A DNA stretch of 64,000 nucleotides, taken from the NCBI RefSeq assembly GCF_014805625.2, contig NW_023998556.1, forward strand, positions 1,628,655 through 1,692,654, read 5' to 3'. This document shows, piece after piece, positions 1 through 10,960 of this stretch. Source of the stretch: Glossina fuscipes. Taxonomy: Eukaryota > Arthropoda > Insecta > Diptera > Glossinidae. The notes below the pieces were generated by a model, which was not told the DNA's origin, did no database searches, and saw only the letters and a program-made list of their open reading frames with translations. Each line of letters opens with the position of its first letter. Position 1 is the stretch's first letter. Both the position numbers and the translations under genes were made by a program.

Positions 1-450
1 TTGCAGCTTGCTTTGGCTGGCCTGCACGTGACGTTGTCGCTCTTCTTGATTCTTATTTATGTTGTAGGTGTTAACCCATCTTCTATCGTTTCTCACGTCG
101 TCTCCGCGCTGCCTCTCTTTGCTTTTGTCATGCCGAGGCACAAAACCTTCAACCGCTTTGCGGTGAAACCCATCTCACCTTTCACTTTCCTAACCGATTT
201 CACTTACATGCCTTGGTCTGGCTCTGTTCTCTTTCAACAGCTTCTCTGCCCTCTTACGCTCTGCCTTAAACTCGGCAACGCTTTCTACCTTGGTGGCAAA
301 TATAAGTGTTGCCAGGCTGGGCTTAACATTCGATTTCATTATCTTCATCATCATCAACTCCGGTTCGGGGATTTTTCTTCGCACCTCCGCGTAGTAATCC
401 CCGAAACTCTTGGAGTGCTGCTGTTTCCGCTCCATGATCTCTCTTAACAA
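1..450 (-). pseudogene. LTR-retrotransposon gag remnant, runs off the left edge
   Basis: Reading right to left, 86 codons are open from 450 to 190. The peptide is rich in Glu, Lys and Arg and contains SFGDYYAEVRRKIPE and AEFKAERKRAEKLLKEN. This charged helical pattern is typical of the capsid part of gypsy-type Gag proteins. A stop at 190 breaks the frame. Beyond it, in other frames, similarly basic sequence continues to base 1, so the element extends outside the window. No protease or polymerase is visible. I assign it to the gag class from composition and motif style only; the exact family is inferred, not shown. Confidence 0.5.
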
Positions 451-867
451 TTTATAATCCGAATCCGCTGACTTGAATTCAAAATTTTTATAATTTTATG
501 TGATGTAAGTGGAAGTGTAGTGTAATGTGTAAACTTACTTCGCCAGCCAGTAACAAACAAAGTAAATTAGTTAACAAACATTTTAATATTAAAAATAAAC
601 AAAATGAATAAACAAACTAATGACAATTGTGTAATAGTCAAAATCACTAATTGATCTTTAGGTAAGAATATGAACTAAAATTTAACATATAATAGTTACT
701 TTATTTAACAATATATTACAACTCACCTATTTTAAGACCCGCCGAATGTACGTTCGTGAAAAAAAAACTAAATAATTAAATGACTTTAAAACTACCAATC
801 ATTGTGAGTGATGTGACCGATTATTTCGAAGGACTTGAACATGCGTTGCAGCTTATTGAGACTCTAT
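451..867. other. AT-rich spacer, nothing recognised
   Basis: Non-coding AT-rich DNA between the gag remnant and the tandem units at 868. No open frame, tRNA-like fold or repeat was recognised. Confidence 0.4.
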
Positions 868-1195
868 TTTCCAAATGCGATTGGAGATACAGAAGACTTT
901 GTAAGTCTTCGTTGTTCTTTAATGCTTTGACTCGTTAGGAATTTGTGGTATCCGCAGGCCCTTTCTCAACAGTTTAAAATGTATCCAATAAGTTTAACAA
1001 ATGCGATGGGAGGTGCAGACGACTTTAGGATTTCTCGGTGATCTCTAGAGCTTTGGCCCGTTCCGGAAAAAAAACACTAAATCTTTGCAATTCTTGAGGT
1101 CCGCCGCACCGAACCATGCAGTCGTACAGGAATTTGTGTAATCCGCAGGCACTCTCTTAAAAGATTAAAACGTATCAGTCACGTTTAACAAATTT
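868..1195. repeat. Two diverged tandem units of about 130-195 bp
   Basis: Two consecutive blocks share the same order of motifs: AAATGCGATxGGAG, then a GACTTTxxxAxTCTTCG-like stretch, then AGGAATTTGTG, ATCCGCAGGC, and finally a stretch ending in GTTTAAC. The first runs from about 868 to 997 and the second from about 998 to 1190. The second carries an extra insert with a run of A. There is no coding sense. It looks like a degenerate duplication within a transposon end. Confidence 0.5.
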
Positions 1196-1789
1196 TACAA
1201 ATGTGATTTTTTTTATTAATAGATATGAATTAATTTGAAAATTTTTATTCCAAATTTTGTAAATGTCAAAAATTGTTCTTATTTTTTCTTTTCTTTTACA
1301 AATTTTAGTGAGTAATCACCACCAACTCAAATCAGAACTCCCCGAATGACAAAAAAAAAAAAAAATCAAAAAAAACAATCGCCTACTCATTTTCCTACAA
1401 CATCACGTTAAGTATATTGACGTCTCGGGAATCTTTCACTTCGGCATTTCTTGATCTACTTCATAGGCAGTTTTACTGATACCTTTGTTCTCCTTTTTAC
1501 ATACCTACTTCTAGCAAACCGTAGTAATAAAAACTGCAAATATTTTATTTTAACTGTTTGTTGGTTTATTATAAATTTTGACAATTTTACAAAGCAATTT
1601 TTTCACATTTCTTAAGATTAGGTTCTTCGAAAACCTCTTTCATTTATTAAGAGAAATAAAATTACTGTCTGCATTTATTTGCTTTTTGTTTTGTTTCAGT
1701 TTTGTTATGTTTCGCGTTAATGCCATAAGAGCCTTTATATGTAGAACAAAAGGTGCGCTTATTGCTGTTATGTATAGTTGACTTATTTA

Positions 1790-1834
<45 letters not shown>

Positions 1835-2039
1835 TCTTTCATCACGTACATCGGTAATTTGTCTGATAGCTGGACAATAATAAAAAGATCATCTAACTTT
1901 TGCAACTATTTCCACACGTATGCACATATCATTCTCCGTGATATTTGTTGCCAAGCATTTTTAAACGAAGATGGCATCTTCACTAGAAGAGGTATGCATT
2001 ACAACCGTTTGTGAATTGCGAAACCAAACGCACAATGTT
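1196..2039. other. AT-rich non-coding stretch with TA microsatellite
   Basis: No gene is visible. The stretch holds poly-A and poly-T tracts and a pure (TA)n microsatellite at 1796-1831. Confidence 0.5.
1796..1831. repeat. (TA)n microsatellite, about 18 units
   Basis: An uninterrupted alternation of T and A. Short reading frames that cross it (Ile-Tyr repeats) are artefacts of the repeat. Confidence 0.95.
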
Positions 2040-2275
2040 CAACTTACAATTCCCATATTTATTAGCTTTGCATTGGTTTATTTAATGTTAAATTCGAAAA
2101 CCTAACATTTATTAGTTTTCATTTGTTTACTCAATGTGAAATTCGCAATTCCAACCTTTATCAATTTTTTTTTCTTTTTATTATTCCTTTATTGTTGTCG
2201 AATGCACAATTCTAACATTTACTGGCTTCTCATTCGTTTATTCAATGTAAGATTCGCGTTATTAATGTTTTTTTT
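2040..2275. repeat. Degenerate tandem repeat, unit about 65-80 bp
   Basis: Three to four units each contain CAATTC, AACATTTATTAG, CATTxGTTTA, TCAATGT and AAATTCG in the same order. The copies are clearly diverged. There is no open frame. The repeat sits upstream of the LTR-end-like segment at about 3000-3147 and may belong to the same element. Confidence 0.55.
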
Positions 2276-2299
2276 TCTCATTCGTAAAAAGAAGGAAGA

Positions 2300-3147
2300 G
2301 TAAAGCAGTAGAAAAACTTTGAAACTTTCCTCTTTCAAAAGCTTACTTTAGCACACGTCGCTACTTCTTAACGTCACTTAAAGAGTAAACTTCAACGACC
2401 AAAACTTGTCACTTCCACACCGATTGAAGAGCAAAAACAAATGACACTCTTGCGATCAAACTTTTTGCACACTTCCCTCTCCTAACTTCCAACCATGAAA
2501 CTACTTAGGGCTTACCGAGTTCTCCCTTCCTTTTTCTTTTTCTTTCTCTTTATTTCTCTGTCCTTTTTCCCTATTTCTTCCTTTTTTTTTTAACTAGGCA
2601 AGGCTTAATAAAAATCTTTAAATTAATTTTTTTCTTTTCCTTTTTTTTTACGAGTTTTTTTTATATTTTTTTCTACCTAAGAATGTTATTAACAAATACA
2701 CTTTATTATGCTTATTTGCTTTGTAGTTTTGTAATATAACCAATTACGTATATTTTCCCTTCCCCCCCCCCCCCCTTTTTTTTTTTCTATATTTTATATT
2801 TTTGTGAATAATTTCATTCTTGTTACCTTTTTGACGGTAGTTGTTTCTACTTTTTGGCTAATTGTTGCTTATCCATATTTTGGTGATGATGCTGCGTGTT
2901 TGACCTCTGTTGCGCGACTCTCGATTACCAAATCAATCCTTCAAAGCAAAGCCTAATTTCCTCGCATGATTTCTTTTCTTTTTCTTTTGCGTTGGCTACC
3001 ATCGGCTAGACGCTATTTTGCAAAAAAAAAAAGGAAAAAAACCGCAAAATCACGCGATGTCATATAACGGCATGCCGTTATGGTGACCCTTGAGGTAAAA
3101 GCAGACTCACAAACACCCCTCCCCTGAATTTTATTCGCGGACATTAC
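2300..3147. repeat. LTR-end-like segment related to 40376-40683
   Basis: The last 150 bases match, in order, the right end of the insertion at 38343-40683: CCGCAAAATCA, an 18-base palindrome at 3064-3081, a CCC-GAGGT-like stretch, then TTCGCGG and a terminal xxTTAC. The preceding pyrimidine-rich tract resembles that at 40150-40330 in composition. I see no partner copy in the same orientation nearby, so it is probably a solo or truncated end. The superfamily is not established. Confidence 0.5.
2762..2775. repeat. Poly-C homopolymer followed by poly-T
   Basis: A run of about 14 C followed by about 12 T, inside a strongly pyrimidine-biased strand (about 2510-2800). Length calls in such a run are unreliable. 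Confidence 0.85.
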
Positions 3148-3149
3148 AT

Positions 3150-3753
3150 ACTTCGAAGAAATAGCGGAATTCAACACAGAAACCATAAAGACCCTTATTA
3201 AACAGCCTTAAAGAGTCTTAAATAGTCTTAAACAGTCATAAACATTTCTAACCACTTTGAAAAAATAGGGGCATTCAACATAGAAATCATATAGAACCTT
3301 ACTAAACAGTCTTAAACAGTCATAAAACACTTCTAAACCCTTTAAAAAAATAGCGGTATTCAACATAGAAACTTATTAAACAGTCTTAAACAGTCTTAAA
3401 CACTTCTAAACACTTTGAAGAAATAGCGGAATTCAACATAGAAACCATAGAGAACGTTACTAAATAGTCTTAAGCAGTCTTAAACACATCTAAACACTTT
3501 GAAAAATAGCGAAATTCAACATAGAAACCATATAGAAACTTATTAAACAGTCTTAAACAGTCTTAAACCCTTCTAAACATTTTAAAGAAACAGCGGAATT
3601 CAACATAGAAACCATATAGAAAGTTACTAAATAGTCTTAAGCAGTCTTAAACACTTCTACACATTTTGAAAAAGTAGGTCTATTCAAAATAGAAACCATA
3701 TAAAACTTTATTAAACCGCCTTAAAGAGTCTTAAATAGTCTTAAACAGTCTTT
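3150..3753. repeat. Minisatellite, units of about 72-99 bp with internal CTTAAACAGT motif
   Basis: About seven units, each with ATTCAACATAGAAACC, ATATAGAA, TTATTAAACAG, one to three copies of TCTTAAACAG, ACTTCTAAACACTTTGAA and AAATAGCGGA. The spacing of the ATTCAACA anchor ranges from about 72 to 99 bp. Length varies mostly through the number of inner 10-12 bp TCTTAAACAG sub-repeats. The same repeat resumes at about 5228. Not coding. Confidence 0.9.
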
Positions 3754-5227
3754 GTAACGTTTCGAGAATTCAGCCTATGCACGGATGTTCTTGGTTATTT
3801 TTACCTTTCTTTTTGTTCGCATGTTTTCCGGCCTGGCTCGTCGGATGGGGTGTGTCCAAATATAATGTATTCAGATACGTGCTAGGTTCGCTACAATATT
3901 TCATTATTTTAAATAAAACATGCTCACTAATAAAATTGAAAACTTTTGACTAATTTAATCCATGCCCTAACCATATTACTTTTGCCTCGCCCCTCCGTCA
4001 TCCACAGGAAGTCTTACCAGTGATTTAACTTTTAATAATAATACATTTCTTTTTTTTTGTTTTTCAACAACAGTGTTATAATGTTTTAATGCAATATTTC
4101 AAAACAAAATTTTCAAAATGGACAATGGTTCTTCATCAATTTTATAAATAAACTTACCAAAAAGTAACAGCCACGTAGCCTCAGCTAAAAGGTTCTATAA
4201 CAAATTATAGATTTTAAAATTTAAAAAAAAAAGTGTTTAATATTAAGGAAATATAACTCAAAGAAATGTCAATTATTGTTTCGACCTCTTAGAGATACCA
4301 CGCACAAACCGGTGTGAAGAGGATTGCTCCTTTAACGTTTTACTGATTCTTTCGTGTTTTACACTCCTTCTTTTACATTATCTTGTCAATTTTTCCCCTT
4401 TCTTTTCTTTTCTTTTTTCTTATTTTTTTTTTTTGGGCTTTGAGATTTTCGTCCTTTTTTATAAGACACAGTTCTTAAAAATGTACGAAGACATTGTTTG
4501 TCGGTTTTTGTTTATAAAAAATTAGAAAACTCCTATATTGTTCCCTGATTTAACATAAATAGCTATCTTTTCTTTAATTTCAACTAATCTCTTTTTATTT
4601 AAAGGTCTCTCGTACAACACCCGCAGCCGACCAACAATTTAGCTAAATCAATTTAAACCTTTCTTCTTTAAAAGTTTTCTCCTTCCCATTTCCATTAAAG
4701 AGCTGCACATTCATCCTCCTATTTTTAATGGCCACAACCGAGCGATCGTTGATTCTTGCCCTCTGACCAGAACGTTAGTTCTTCTTGATTTCGTTCTTTT
4801 TCTTTTTGCACTTTTGTATAACTTCAAAATTCCTTGACCTTAGTGACCTTGTGCTTTTGCATGTGAACAATGAATTGCGTTCCAATTATTCCGGCTTTAC
4901 TAAAATTATCAAAGCCCTTTCAGTTTGCAATTTTTTATATTTTTCGGAATTTATTCTTTCTCTAATTTTTATAAATTCACTTTCATTGTCATTCACTGAA
5001 ATTATTTGTCTTGAAGTAGTGATAGCACAGCATGTCTTTTAATTTTATTCCAAAAAAATTTACAAGCAAAATTCTAACGAAAGCCGCCTTTTTTTCGTTT
5101 TTTCATTTTTTTTCTTTCCACTTTTTTTGGTTTCAAAGTTGCCAAAGTTTCTTTTTTCTTCGCGCCGCATGTTGCTTTGCCAAAGTTGCCAAAGTTTGCC
5201 TTTTCTTTTTTTTTCCCCACTACAGTG
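3754..5227. other. 1.5-kb insertion interrupting the minisatellite
   Basis: The minisatellite stops after AAACAGTCT and resumes after about 1.47 kb. The inserted DNA starts TTGTAACG and ends in CCACTACAGT next to GTCT. GTCT therefore lies at both edges and could be a 4-bp target duplication. The insert is AT- and pyrimidine-rich with no convincing coding frame. It could be a solo LTR, but one short duplicated tetramer is weak evidence. Confidence 0.4.
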
Positions 5228-5390
5228 TCTATTACATCTTAAGAAGTCTTAAACAGTTTTAAAAACTTCTAAACGCTTTGAAAAAATAGGGGAATGCAAC
5301 ATAGAAACCGTATAGAACCTTACAAAACAGTCTTAAGCAGTCTTAAACAGTCTTAAACGCTTCTAATCACTTTGAAAATGTAGCGGAATT
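5228..5390. repeat. Second block of the 3150-3753 minisatellite
   Basis: About two units with the same motif order: TCTTAAACAG, ACTTCTAAACGCTTTGAA, AAATAGG, GCAACATAGAAACC, ATAGAACCTTAC. It is the right-hand continuation of the array split by the intervening 1.5 kb. Confidence 0.85.
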
Positions 5391-6410
5391 AAGAATAGTT
5401 TCCTGCGGAGAGGGGCAAAGATGTCGATACTCCTGTTGACTATGTTTAATTGTCACACTTATAGATTGAAAGCAGGGTTAGAAATTGTTAGAAGTTGAAA
5501 CTATGTATGTTTTTCAATAGTTTATAATAGTTTATTAAAAAATTTTTTTTTAATTTTAACGGAATTTCGGCACCGAAAAATAAAGGCGTTTTATTTCGTG
5601 CAGGGTTGCTCTTTTTATGGGAAATGTAAATGAAAACATAAGATTTTAGAACTAAAAATAAAGAAATCAACGTAAGCGTAAACAAATTTTTAAAAATTGA
5701 CAACAACAAGTTTGGTTTTTGATTAGTGGTAGTGAATTGATTATATAAAAAAATAAAAACAAACGGGAAGATGTTGGGTAAGATCACTTTTTGAAGCAAA
5801 TATTGTTGGCCGAATTTTTGCGACTTCGTTTGAACACCCTAGCACTTTTGATTTGTTATACGAATTTCTCAAAGGTCAACTTGATAGAGATTCGATGCGA
5901 TTGCCAAGAATACAGTTTAAATTTATTCAAATGAATTCTGACTTTTTGGGTATATAGCGCACGATGATACCGCGAAAAATCTCTCACTTTCATTCTAAAT
6001 GGGTGTTTCAACTGTACGCAAAATCAGGACCAAAATTATTGACCAGGAAACTTTGAGGAAGGTGAATAGGGAGATTTTCTTGCACTCTTTCACATTATGC
6101 TTTAATTGCGAGATGTACTAAAAAACTATTTACATAATGTTAGAACCGTCCGTCTAATTATAACAAAATAAGATATTACATCTTGATATCTTCTTAATCT
6201 GCTTAAAGTTTATGATACCATCGAGGTGTAGTTTTGTGTATTACTTGATCCATAATTTGGAGATTACCATTCATCACTCTTTGATAACGCAATTTAATTT
6301 TTATTTCAATATATTTCAACTTTAATATAAATTATCTTTATTGCTTGCTTTTCATTTCTTAAAAAATAATGCAGATTCTTAAGCCAAAATTGCAAAGATG
6401 TACGTTACTG
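5391..6410. other. AT-rich DNA, no gene recognised
   Basis: Non-coding AT-rich DNA. The longest frames are low-complexity Phe/Leu/Ile/Lys sequences without homology I can recognise. Confidence 0.5.
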
Positions 6411-6610
6411 TAAGATAAACATTATTATTATTATTATTATTAATTTCGCCAGAGAAATAAATTCTAAGACTAAACTCTTAAAAGCACTAGCATCTAAGGC
6501 TATCGGCTTTTTATTAAAAACTCTACCGCACTTGAGATTCGAACCCACGACCATTGACTTGCTAGTCGAGATTCCTCCCCTTCGGCTGCTCAGGCGGATT
6601 AAGATAAACA
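6411..6610 (-). mobile_element. tRNA-derived SINE, full-length copy with 11-bp target duplication
   Basis: The element occupies 6422-6599 on the minus strand. From its 5' end it has an A-box-like CGCCTGAGCAGCCGAAGG, a pol III B box GGTTCGAATC (plus-strand 6536-6545), an unrelated body with TTAGTCTTAGAATTTATTTC and TCTGGCGAAATTAA, and an (ATT)n tail at 6421-6442. It is flanked by an 11-bp direct repeat TAAGATAAACA at 6411-6421 and 6600-6610, the signature of target-primed insertion. Two further copies of the family lie at 23052-24721 and 54777-54920. It needs a LINE partner for mobility; which one is unknown. Confidence 0.9.
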
Positions 6611-7689
6611 TAAATTATACATTATAACCAGATGATTTGTCATGCATAACCAGATGATTTGTCAATTTCCATAAAGTTTTGTAAAATGTCGGCAAAGTTG
6701 AAGGCCCAACTCAAAAGTACGAATTGTGTCAGCCCCCTGACAGAGATGAAAAGCAAACATTTGAAAAGTATTTCAAAGTGAAAAACGAATTTATGTTTGT
6801 TGTAAAAAGAATCAACAAAAAAAAGCGAAGCATATTAAAAAAAAGTTTATTCGGTTTTAGATGATTAGTTTTTTCTTATTCTTATATTTTCTTTTCGCAT
6901 TTCTGTTAATTTCTATATTTTTAGTTCTCATGCTATATGTTTTCCTTTGAATTTCCTTATGTTTTCTTATCAAATAATATAGTAACGCTTCTTTTTGTTC
7001 TTTTCATTTGGCACTTATATACCTGGAAAACGAAATCACGCTTCAGTGTGCCTTCTTCGAAAATTGTTTAAAATAGTATATAACTTACCTTCTGATTTTA
7101 CCTTATTCTGATAAATTATCAAATCGCGTGTATCTCGTTTATAAAATTATATAAAACCATAAGTTTTGTTTAACTCAAAATCGCTCTCATTAATTAAAGG
7201 ATGTCTAAGATATGTTACTTAAATACATAAATCCTAATGACTCATGCGACTCTAACGTTAACCGAATAAATTAAGCCTCCTAGAGAATAAAGAGGTGTTC
7301 TCCTTAACTTTATCCTGCCCCTAACTACGCCGTTTATCTTCCAGCCCAACGTCCCAATTCCACGGTTTAGTCTTATCGTCCTCAATTAATCTCTACCTTA
7401 ACCGGCTCTCCACGTTTATTCTTTACGCGGATACTTTCCATTTACCAAACTTACGCCCATCCAGCATGACGGCTTCAATTAGAGAGAAGGAGGAAATCAC
7501 ATTTCCTCGAAGCCTTTCTGTCATGGTTGGCCTTGCCCATCGGTTGGCAACCACATTTGAAACCAGCTTGTCTATTTCCGACTGTGATAACCACTCTGGC
7601 TTCCGGTCGATTTAAAATTGGTAATTCCTACAATTATGTAATATACTAAAAGTATATTGTGATAAAATTACGTTGGTTGTGTGGAGGAC
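6611..7689. other. No gene recognised
   Basis: AT-rich sequence; 7260-7620 is more GC-rich but holds no open frame. A short direct repeat, ATAACCAGATGATTTGTCA, occurs at about 6626 and again at 6648. Confidence 0.4.
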
Positions 7690-8130
7690 ATAATGTTTGT
7701 TTGGAGTGGAAAGATTGCCTATGAATCTTTCTAAATGAGTCTAAAATGAATTACCTATCTGCTCGGGTTCAGTCCCCCAAGTCTGTCTACTCCTTTTGGT
7801 GCCAATGTTGAGGCCAGAAGTAGTCCCTAGCTAGTTCAATTAGGCGGATGGAACGTCTTTTTGGTCTAGCGAATAAAACGCTATGACGAACTGTTAAATT
7901 ATAACAAATGAATTTATTTGATTTGGTTTTTTATACTTAAATTTTAGAAAATACCTTATTGCTAACATAAACATAAAATTTTGACGGATTATTTTAATTA
8001 GGGCGCCTAGCGTCGTATTGTATTACGAAATGCAATTCTCAGCCAGTTGAAATGTGACATAATGCTTCTTTTCCTTTTGCAAATGAATTATGCTGATTTT
8101 GCCTAATTCTATCACACTTTAAAGTGTATG
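7690..8130. repeat. Left member of a diverged repeat pair
   Basis: Shares an ordered series of motifs with 9110-9540: a CTGCTC-CAAGTCT block, GTCCCTA, TTCAATTAGGCGGAT-like, TTTATAC-TTAA, GGCGxCTxGCxxCGTATTG and then TTACGAAATGCAATxCTCAGxCAG (8018-8046). Overall similarity is only moderate, so the pair is old. The shared part includes a TATA-like TTTATAC. It could be the two LTRs of a decayed element whose roughly 1-kb interior (8130-9110) has no recognisable gag or pol. Confidence 0.5.
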
Positions 8131-8239
8131 CATAATAACGATATGCTGTCTCTCAGAATTGTCAAAAACGTAATAAACAAAATTACTAACGCCTTGTGTT
8201 AACATTGGTTGTTTCGAGTTAATATTGGTTGTTTAGGGC

Positions 8240-8570
8240 TGGATTTATAAGAGAAAGAGAGCCGCAAATTGAAAATAAGATAAACTGCGATCAAAATGGT
8301 TTGCTTACAAACAACTGGACCAAAATAAGAATTTTAAGTTTGTGAACGGTATTCGTTTCGCTTTTTTCTTTTTTTTTTAGTCCAATTGCCTAATTATGCA
8401 ACCATGAATTATCAATTATTGCGTCATCATTGCTATCATTGATAAAGCGCAAAGGAGCAACATATAAAAACTTTTCACTGTGCTGTATATATATTGGTCT
8501 GATCACCAACAGCCCTAATCCATTTTAGTAAACAAAACAAACACAAGGTAAGTAATACATTATTATTGAA
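8240..8570 (+). promoter_or_regulatory. Promoter-like segment with TATA motif and donor, repeated at 19405-19680
   Basis: Contains TGTATATATATTGG (about 8484), followed about 70 bases downstream by AACACAAG|GTAAGT, a consensus splice donor. This is the layout of a small promoter with a non-coding first exon. The upstream part (CGTCATCAT, ATAAAGxxCAA, ATAAAAxCTT) recurs in the same order at about 19570-19670, so it may instead be part of a dispersed repeat. No coding exon can be linked to it. Confidence 0.3.
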
Positions 8571-9109
8571 TAATCAAGTATTGCTGAGAAATGTTTACAC
8601 ATCAACCGAAATGAATCGTTTTCCCATATTAAGTTATTTCGCAGTACAGCAGCATCTAGATTGGCGAAAAAGGAATCTTGTGAGACATCAGGGCTCTGTG
8701 TGACGCTTCAAATCTTTTCAAGTTACCCAAAAATATGCAAGTAAGTGGTTTTATACTGTAGTGTGATAAAAGTTTTCTGCCATAATTTTCATGTCGTGGC
8801 CGCAAACTTACGAATAAAATGTTTATATGTATGTAGGCAAAATGTATGTAGATTCACTCATCACTACATTCCGGCTATGCTAGCTTTTTCGATTTGTGAA
8901 ACATTTTTCATTAATAATCTTCAAACCCCGGCAACTTCAAAGTAAGGGCTAAACAGCCTCCAAATGAAGGCATGTAGCGTTTTCTTATGCCAACACCCAC
9001 ACCAAATTTTCCTAAAACCTATTCAGAAGCCTCTTTTAGCACGGTAGAGGGGTGTATGCATATTTTAATTAACATTGTTGACAAACGTATTGTAATATAA
9101 ATGATGCTC

Positions 9110-9541
9110 AAATGCAACAGAGAGTTGTGATGGAATGGGTGTATCCCTGTTCTGCTCAGCTTCAGCGCTCCAAGTCTTTCCGTCTCACAAATTGCCAATA
9201 TAGCTCGGCATGAGACGGTCCCTAATCTTTGTGGTTCAGGCGGATTGAACGCTTTGTAATTTTCAGCGGATTAATACGCTTGTTATTTTGAATTGCTTGA
9301 TAACAATTGAGTTCTTTGTTGAAAAGGTGCACTATTTATACTTAATTTCTATACTAAATTATGCTTACTTAAAAAAAAAGAGTAATTGTTTAATTGCGGC
9401 GACTGGCACCGTATTGCATTACGAAATGCAATACTCAGTCAGGTGATGTGCTACAAAACTTTTGTTTTTCTTTTCTTTTTTTTGCTACAGAATTACGCTG
9501 AATTTGCATTACGAAATGCAATACTCAGTCAGAATTTGAGG
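9110..9541. repeat. Right member of the diverged repeat pair, with a 29-bp duplication
   Basis: Counterpart of 7690-8130. Inside it a 29-base sequence beginning TTGCATTACGAAATGCAA occurs twice identically, at 9414-9442 and 9504-9532. The first 18 bases form an inverted repeat (TTGCATT, 4-base loop, AATGCAA). The left member carries this motif once (8018-8046, four mismatches). Confidence 0.6.
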
Positions 9542-9559
9542 ATTTGTTGAGGATTTGTT

Positions 9560-10225
9560 TTGCAACTTGTTCTGCCTGTTCTTCATAATCCACTTCTGTC
9601 TTTTAGACTGGACATGGAATGTTTGTATATACCTTGTCAGGCGAAAACGGGCCCGGAATCTGAAAGATTCGTTTCGCCTTGCCTTTGCGATCGCTTTGGC
9701 CACGCAAAGTGCGCCGGTATTATCGGCCGTGCTGCTGATGCAGTCGTTGACCCCTCGAAAAAGTTGAGATGGTCATGCCTTGACTGTAGAAAGCGGGACA
9801 TAGGCTTCTATAAATTGATCACGGAGACGAGAAATAGTTTCTCTGATCCAATTGCTCCTAGCTGTATTGACATTTGCTTGACGGCAGGTCCTCCCAGAAA
9901 AGCAATATTTGTTTCAAGACTGGCACTCTGTACATCTGTGGATAACATAAAAAGTTATCTGACGGCGAAAGTCCCATCAGTCAATCTAAAGCAGATTAGT
10001 ATTTTTAAATTGGCTCCGTCCCAATCTAGAGCAATCGCTTCTTTTAAAATTCTTTCTCCGACTGAAAACATTGATATGTTGTTAGATAAACCACTGTGGC
10101 CAGTTGGATCCTTAATAAAGGAATTTATCCCGGGTGATCGTCCCTGTAATACTAAACCAGTAGTCCTGTCGCCTTCAAAAACTAAATGTTTCTTCAGGCT
10201 CACTATATCTCATTTATCAAAATGA
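9560..10225 (+). pseudogene. ORF1 protein of non-LTR copy 1 with PHD-like Cys/His finger
   Basis: 222 codons are open. The N-terminal part has a Cys/His cluster (CLYIPC, then CLCDRFGHAKCAGI, then WSCLDC) of the PHD-like type seen in ORF1 proteins of several insect Jockey/CR1 elements. A middle segment follows (KAIFVSRLALCTSVDNIKS, SFKILSPTENIDMLL), then the common ending WPVGSLIKEFIPGDR. The probable role is RNA or chromatin binding by the element's ribonucleoprotein. The first zinc-finger cysteines are degraded and the true start is unclear. It is followed by the endonuclease of ORF2. Confidence 0.6.
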
Positions 10226-10760
10226 TAGGAGCCTAAATTCAAAAATTCGTTCTACCTTCCTAAATTCAATGGGCACGAAGTTCTCCTGTTTGACCCTCAC
10301 TGAAACTTGGTTAAAACCTGATCTACATTCGTCTGAACTTTTCCACAATTCTTTCCAGGTTTTCAGAAATGATTGATTGGATCGCATTGGTCGTGGTGTA
10401 TTAATTGCCATATCTTCGTCATTTCCGTCCAAATCAATTGAATTTCCTACTACCCCCGACGTTGAATTTATCGCCACCCGAGTGAAAATGCCTAATAAAT
10501 AACTATTTATAACCTACTCCTATATTCCCCCAAATTCTGATATCTCCATATATAAGAAACAGGCCCTCATTTATGAAGTGGCCAAGCAGTCGAAGCCCTC
10601 CGATTTGGTAGTTGCGTTGGGAGACTTCAATTTGCCTCAAGTCACTTGGTGTAACAGTGATAATTCTGGCAGTTTGATTCCTACTTCAATATCTGATAGA
10701 GCTGTTGTGTTCTTTAACGAATTATTTGATCATAATTTAATTCAATACAACCGTATGTAA
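10226..10760 (+). pseudogene. Endonuclease-domain remnant of ORF2, copy 1
   Basis: Pieces of an exonuclease/endonuclease/phosphatase fold can be read: CLTLTETWLKP, the DRIGRGVLIAISSSFPS core, a TYSYIPPNSDI strand, and LVVALGDFNLPQVTWC, whose GDFN carries catalytic Asp and Asn. In-frame stops (about 10367 and 10500) break it. The domain nicks target DNA during target-primed reverse transcription in intact relatives. Confidence 0.7.
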
Positions 10761-10960
10761 CGGTAGACTGCTTGATCTCTGCTTTGCCAATTTCCTGAGA
10801 TTAGTGTAAATCGTTGGCCACCTCTTAGTTTACCTGAGGATCCTTATCATCCAGCAATGTGTATTTCCTTTCATCACAAGCATGATGGTTCGTTGAACTG
10901 TTTCAATGTTACAAATCCAACTTTTTCAAATATATATTAGGTAAAGGTAGTCCAAAGAGC

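Noticed and set aside
1778..2014. 78-codon ORF beginning with Tyr/Ile repeats
   Set aside because: Its first part is the TA microsatellite and the rest lacks coding character.
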